Origin: Aquificota bacterium
GTDB lineage: Bacteria > Aquificota > Aquificia > Aquificales > Hydrogenothermaceae
Assembly: GCA_013153295.1 (NCBI GenBank)
Contig: JAADEV010000116.1
Span: 1 to 8,202, forward strand
DNA length: 8,202 bases
Direction: 5' to 3'
Made by a program: the position numbers and the translations under genes. Shown here piece by piece: positions 6,670-8,202 of the stretch. Within the stretch, counting starts at the first letter, position 1; each line of letters starts with the position of its first letter. Below the pieces are notes generated by a model, which did no database searches, was not told the DNA's origin, and was given only the letters and a program-made list of their open reading frames with translations.

Positions 6670-7269
6670 TTAGTCAGCCTTGTAAACCTCGTTGTATCCC
6701 CTTTCAAGGGCTTTTAGGTTTTGGGGTAGTAAAGCCCTTAGTTTTGATGACGCTTCAAACGCCTCTGTAATTTCCTGCTTCATAGCATCTAAATCAACTA
6801 AACCTGTAGCTTTAACAACCGCCCCAAGAACAGCTGTGTTAGGAATGTTTCTCCCAAACTCCTCAAGGGCTATCTTAGAAGCGTCAACTATCCACAGTTC
6901 GTTGCTTGGTATATCAAGTATCTTTCTAACCTTATCAGCAGGGAAGTTTGTGTTTATGATAAACACAGTGTTTTCATCTGTCCCTGCCTTTATCTGGTCT
7001 TTTATTGTAAACATCAGTGAAGGGTCTGTTATGATAACTATCTCAGGGTTGTCAACAGGCGCCCTTGTATTTATGTAGTTATCGCTGATACGGGTGGAAA
7101 CCTTAACAGGGGTTCCAGACCTTTCCAGCCCAAACTCTGGCATTGCTTGTCCGTGTTTTCCCCTTATAATGGCGGCTGAGGCTAACATCTTCGCCGCTGT
7201 AACAGTTCCTTGACCCCCTCTTCCGTGCCAGCGTATCTCTCTCATCTGCTTGTCAGTAGCGGTTGCCAT
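6670..7269 (-). CDS. porG: Pyruvate:ferredoxin oxidoreductase gamma subunit
   Basis: The gamma subunit is the separate-chain form of the CoA-handling domain III of fused PFORs. It opens with MREIRWHGRGGQGTVTAAKM, the GRGGQG family signature at residues ~16-21, followed by MPEFGLERSGTPVKVSTRIS and INTRAPVDNPEIVIITDPSL. The C-terminus (PNTAVLGAVVKATG) is also typical. Length is 199 residues, close to the ~190 usual for gamma subunits of four-subunit enzymes, so nothing is fused or missing. This is the first gene of the operon, with a candidate promoter at 7308-7336 and a textbook Shine-Dalgarno. The order porG-porD-porA-porB is the one I recall from Thermotoga and hyperthermophilic archaea. Confidence 0.95.
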   Translation of the reverse strand: MATATDKQMREIRWHGRGGQGTVTAAKMLASAAIIRGKHGQAMPEFGLERSGTPVKVSTRISDNYINTRAPVDNPEIVIITDPSLMFTIKDQIKAGTDENTVFIINTNFPADKVRKILDIPSNELWIVDASKIALEEFGRNIPNTAVLGAVVKATGLVDLDAMKQEITEAFEASSKLRALLPQNLKALERGYNEVYKAD

Positions 7270-7277
7270 TACAAAAA

Positions 7278-7284
7278 CCTCCTT
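7278..7284 (-). promoter_or_regulatory. Shine-Dalgarno of porG
   Basis: AAGGAGG on the - strand lies 8 nt before the porG ATG. porD and porA also carry GGAGG at exactly 8 nt, which suggests an efficiently translated operon. Confidence 0.8.
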
Positions 7285-7288
7285 TTTT

Positions 7289-7303
7289 TATAACAGTGTT
7301 ATA
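7289..7303 (-). promoter_or_regulatory. Perfect 15-nt palindrome at the predicted por transcription start
   Basis: TATAACAGTGTTATA is 7+1+7 with no mismatch. It sits just downstream of the candidate -10 (7308-7313) and over the expected +1 (~7300-7302), 5 nt before the porG Shine-Dalgarno. This position suits a repressor operator. It could instead fold as a 5'-leader hairpin. I do not recognise the cognate regulator. Confidence 0.5.
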
Positions 7304-7307
7304 TAAA

Positions 7308-7336
7308 ATAATAACATAAGGGTAAAAATAAAACAA
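7308..7336 (-). promoter_or_regulatory. Candidate promoter of the por operon
   Basis: Read on the - strand, TTGTTT (7336-7331) and TATTAT (7313-7308) are 17 bp apart. The -10 matches consensus at 5 of 6 positions and the -35 at 3 of 6. The start would fall near 7300, about 31 nt ahead of the porG ATG. The region is very AT-rich, so a chance match is possible, but spacing and position both fit. Confidence 0.5.
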
Positions 7337-7373
7337 AAACCAACGGTTGTTTGGACTTATGTGGTGAGGTTGT

Positions 7374-7991
7374 ATGGAGTTTTTAGTTAATCCTAATGTA
7401 GAAAGGTATATTAACAGTCTTTTAAAAGTTGACAATGTTGTTGAGGAGATGGAAGAGTATGCAAAGGGTAGAGGCTTCCCTATAATCGGCAGACAAGGTG
7501 GATATTTGCTATATCTAATAACAAAGATAAAAAAGCCAAAGTTGGTTGTTGAGTTAGGTTCAGGTTTTGGATACTCTGGCTACTGGTTTGCAAAGGGTAT
7601 CACAGATGGCAAGGTTGTAATGATAGATTACCTACAGGAGAACCTTGACAGGGCAAGGGAGTTTTTAGGTAAAGCTAAACTACTTGATAAGGTGGAGATG
7701 AGGGTAGGGGACGCTGTCCAGATAGGCAGGGAGTATAAAGGGATAGATATTCTGTTTTTAGATTTGGAAAAGGCAAGGTATATGGAAGCTGTAAAATCCC
7801 TTGAGGAAAATCTATCTGAAGGGGGCATTATTATAGCTGATAATGTTTTATTCCAAGGGAAGGTTTTAAACAGCAAAAACGACAGAAAAGCTAAGGTTTT
7901 AGACAGCTTTAACAGATATATACATAAACATTACGACGCCACAATACTCCCTGTAAGGGACGGACTATTAATAGCTACAAAAAGGCTGTAG
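7374..7991 (+). CDS. SAM-dependent class I O-methyltransferase (PF01596-like)
   Basis: A cytoplasmic SAM-dependent methyltransferase resembling the cation-dependent O-methyltransferase family (caffeoyl-CoA/catechol type). SAM motif I is VVELGSGFGYSGYWFA (E60, G62, G64), the acidic residue after beta-2 lies in VVMIDY (D85), and VGDAVQI (112-118) is the adenine-side loop. D130 (IDILFLD) and D156-N157 (IIIADNVLF) are spaced like the three metal ligands of the family. The usual Lys after the first Asp is replaced by LEK (131-133). Length is 205 residues, normal for a bacterial member. The ATG has GAGG 4 nt upstream (7366-7369). It is transcribed away from por across a ~100-bp spacer. The acceptor is unknown. 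A simple catechol-like compound, a lipid or a protein is possible, and nothing nearby settles it. Confidence 0.88.
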   Translation: MEFLVNPNVERYINSLLKVDNVVEEMEEYAKGRGFPIIGRQGGYLLYLITKIKKPKLVVELGSGFGYSGYWFAKGITDGKVVMIDYLQENLDRAREFLGKAKLLDKVEMRVGDAVQIGREYKGIDILFLDLEKARYMEAVKSLEENLSEGGIIIADNVLFQGKVLNSKNDRKAKVLDSFNRYIHKHYDATILPVRDGLLIATKRL

Positions 7992-8021
7992 AAGATATAA
8001 GTATATTTTCAATTTCTTTTT
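7991..8021 (+). terminator. Weak AU-rich terminator-like hairpin after the methyltransferase
   Basis: GAAGATAT-AAGT-ATATTTTC (7991-8010) forms an 8-bp stem in the + strand RNA, with one G-U pair and a 4-nt loop, followed by AATTTCTTTTT. It starts at the last base of the stop codon. The stem is almost all A-U, which would be unstable in a thermophile, so the call is tentative. Confidence 0.35.
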
Positions 8022-8202
8022 AAAACCCTGTCTATTCTTATTCCCCTTTTTAGGACAGAAAGCAGTTTCCGTTTATCCTTTAGTAAGGTTGGTTTCTGGG
8101 AAAAGGCTTTTAAGACTAAACTCCACCCTTTTAATAAATCCCCGTATCTAAGGGCTGTTTCCCCTGTATGGAATACGAAATCCGGTTTATACTCAGTAGG
8201 GA
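8009..8202 (-). CDS. C-terminal end of an unrecognised protein (partial, runs off the right edge)
   Basis: On the - strand a frame is open from base 8200 to a TGA at 8011-8009, giving 63 codons and no start inside the window. The peptide begins PTEYKPDFVFHTGETALRYG and continues DLLKGWSLVLKAFSQKPTLL; it ends in a strongly basic tail, RGIRIDRVLKRN. The two other - strand frames are broken by stops, and codon choice (AAA, TTA, GTA, AGG/AGA) matches the neighbours. It ends 17 nt from the convergent methyltransferase stop, the compact spacing seen elsewhere here. I do not recognise the family, and a chance open frame of this size is possible. Confidence 0.55.
   Translation of the reverse strand, partial: PTEYKPDFVFHTGETALRYGDLLKGWSLVLKAFSQKPTLLKDKRKLLSVLKRGIRIDRVLKRN

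Noticed and set aside
7342..7355. CAACGGTTG near-palindrome upstream of the methyltransferase as an operator.
   Set aside because: The arms are only 4 bp and no promoter for the methyltransferase could be placed around it.
1..8202. CRISPR arrays, insertion sequences, toxin-antitoxin pairs, tRNA genes or phage genes.
   Set aside because: No regularly spaced repeats, transposase-like proteins, terminal repeats, cloverleaf sequences or small paired genes of those kinds were found; the genes look like ordinary chromosomal ones.

Overview
The window looks like chromosomal core DNA of a thermophilic, motile, anaerobic or microaerophilic bacterium. The clues are AT-rich DNA, heavy use of ATA (Ile) and AGG/AGA (Arg) codons, Lys/Glu-rich proteins, tightly packed genes, a four-subunit pyruvate:ferredoxin oxidoreductase, a bacterial PolX, an archaeal-looking small protein phosphatase, and motility genes. 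My best guess is Aquificota (Hydrogenothermaceae-like). Another deep-branching thermophile remains possible. No mobile element, CRISPR array, rRNA or tRNA was seen.

Layout. The left end holds the C-terminal signalling half of a chemoreceptor (1-755, +), which overlaps tail to tail with a short FliA-like sigma factor (742-1368, -). A roughly 90-bp divergent spacer separates the sigma gene from a three-gene + strand unit: polX (1460-3217), a cysteine-based dual-specificity phosphatase (3232-3681) and an unrecognised 132-residue protein (3663-4061). That unit runs head-on into the end of the por operon, with a 23-bp overlap. The por operon (porG-porD-porA-porB, 7269 down to 4039, -) has a candidate promoter and a perfect 15-nt palindrome upstream of porG. 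A 20-bp perfect palindrome beyond porB looks like its terminator and lies inside the coding sequence of the convergent gene. Divergent from porG is a class I O-methyltransferase (7374-7991, +). The last ~190 bases hold the C-terminal end of a - strand reading frame that runs off the right edge.

How the genes work together. The four Por subunits make one enzyme that interconverts pyruvate + CoA with acetyl-CoA + CO2 using ferredoxin. In an autotroph with the reductive TCA cycle it would run in the CO2-fixing direction. The chemoreceptor and the FliA-type sigma both belong to motility and chemotaxis. PolX, with its polymerase and PHP nuclease residues all present, is a DNA gap-repair enzyme. 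Why a phosphatase and an unknown protein are co-transcribed with it is unclear.

Nothing here is clearly a new defence or mobile system. The points most worth a second look are the sigma factor that appears to lack its region 3 domain, the operator-like palindrome at the por promoter, the terminator buried in an opposing gene, and the polX-phosphatase-unknown operon.
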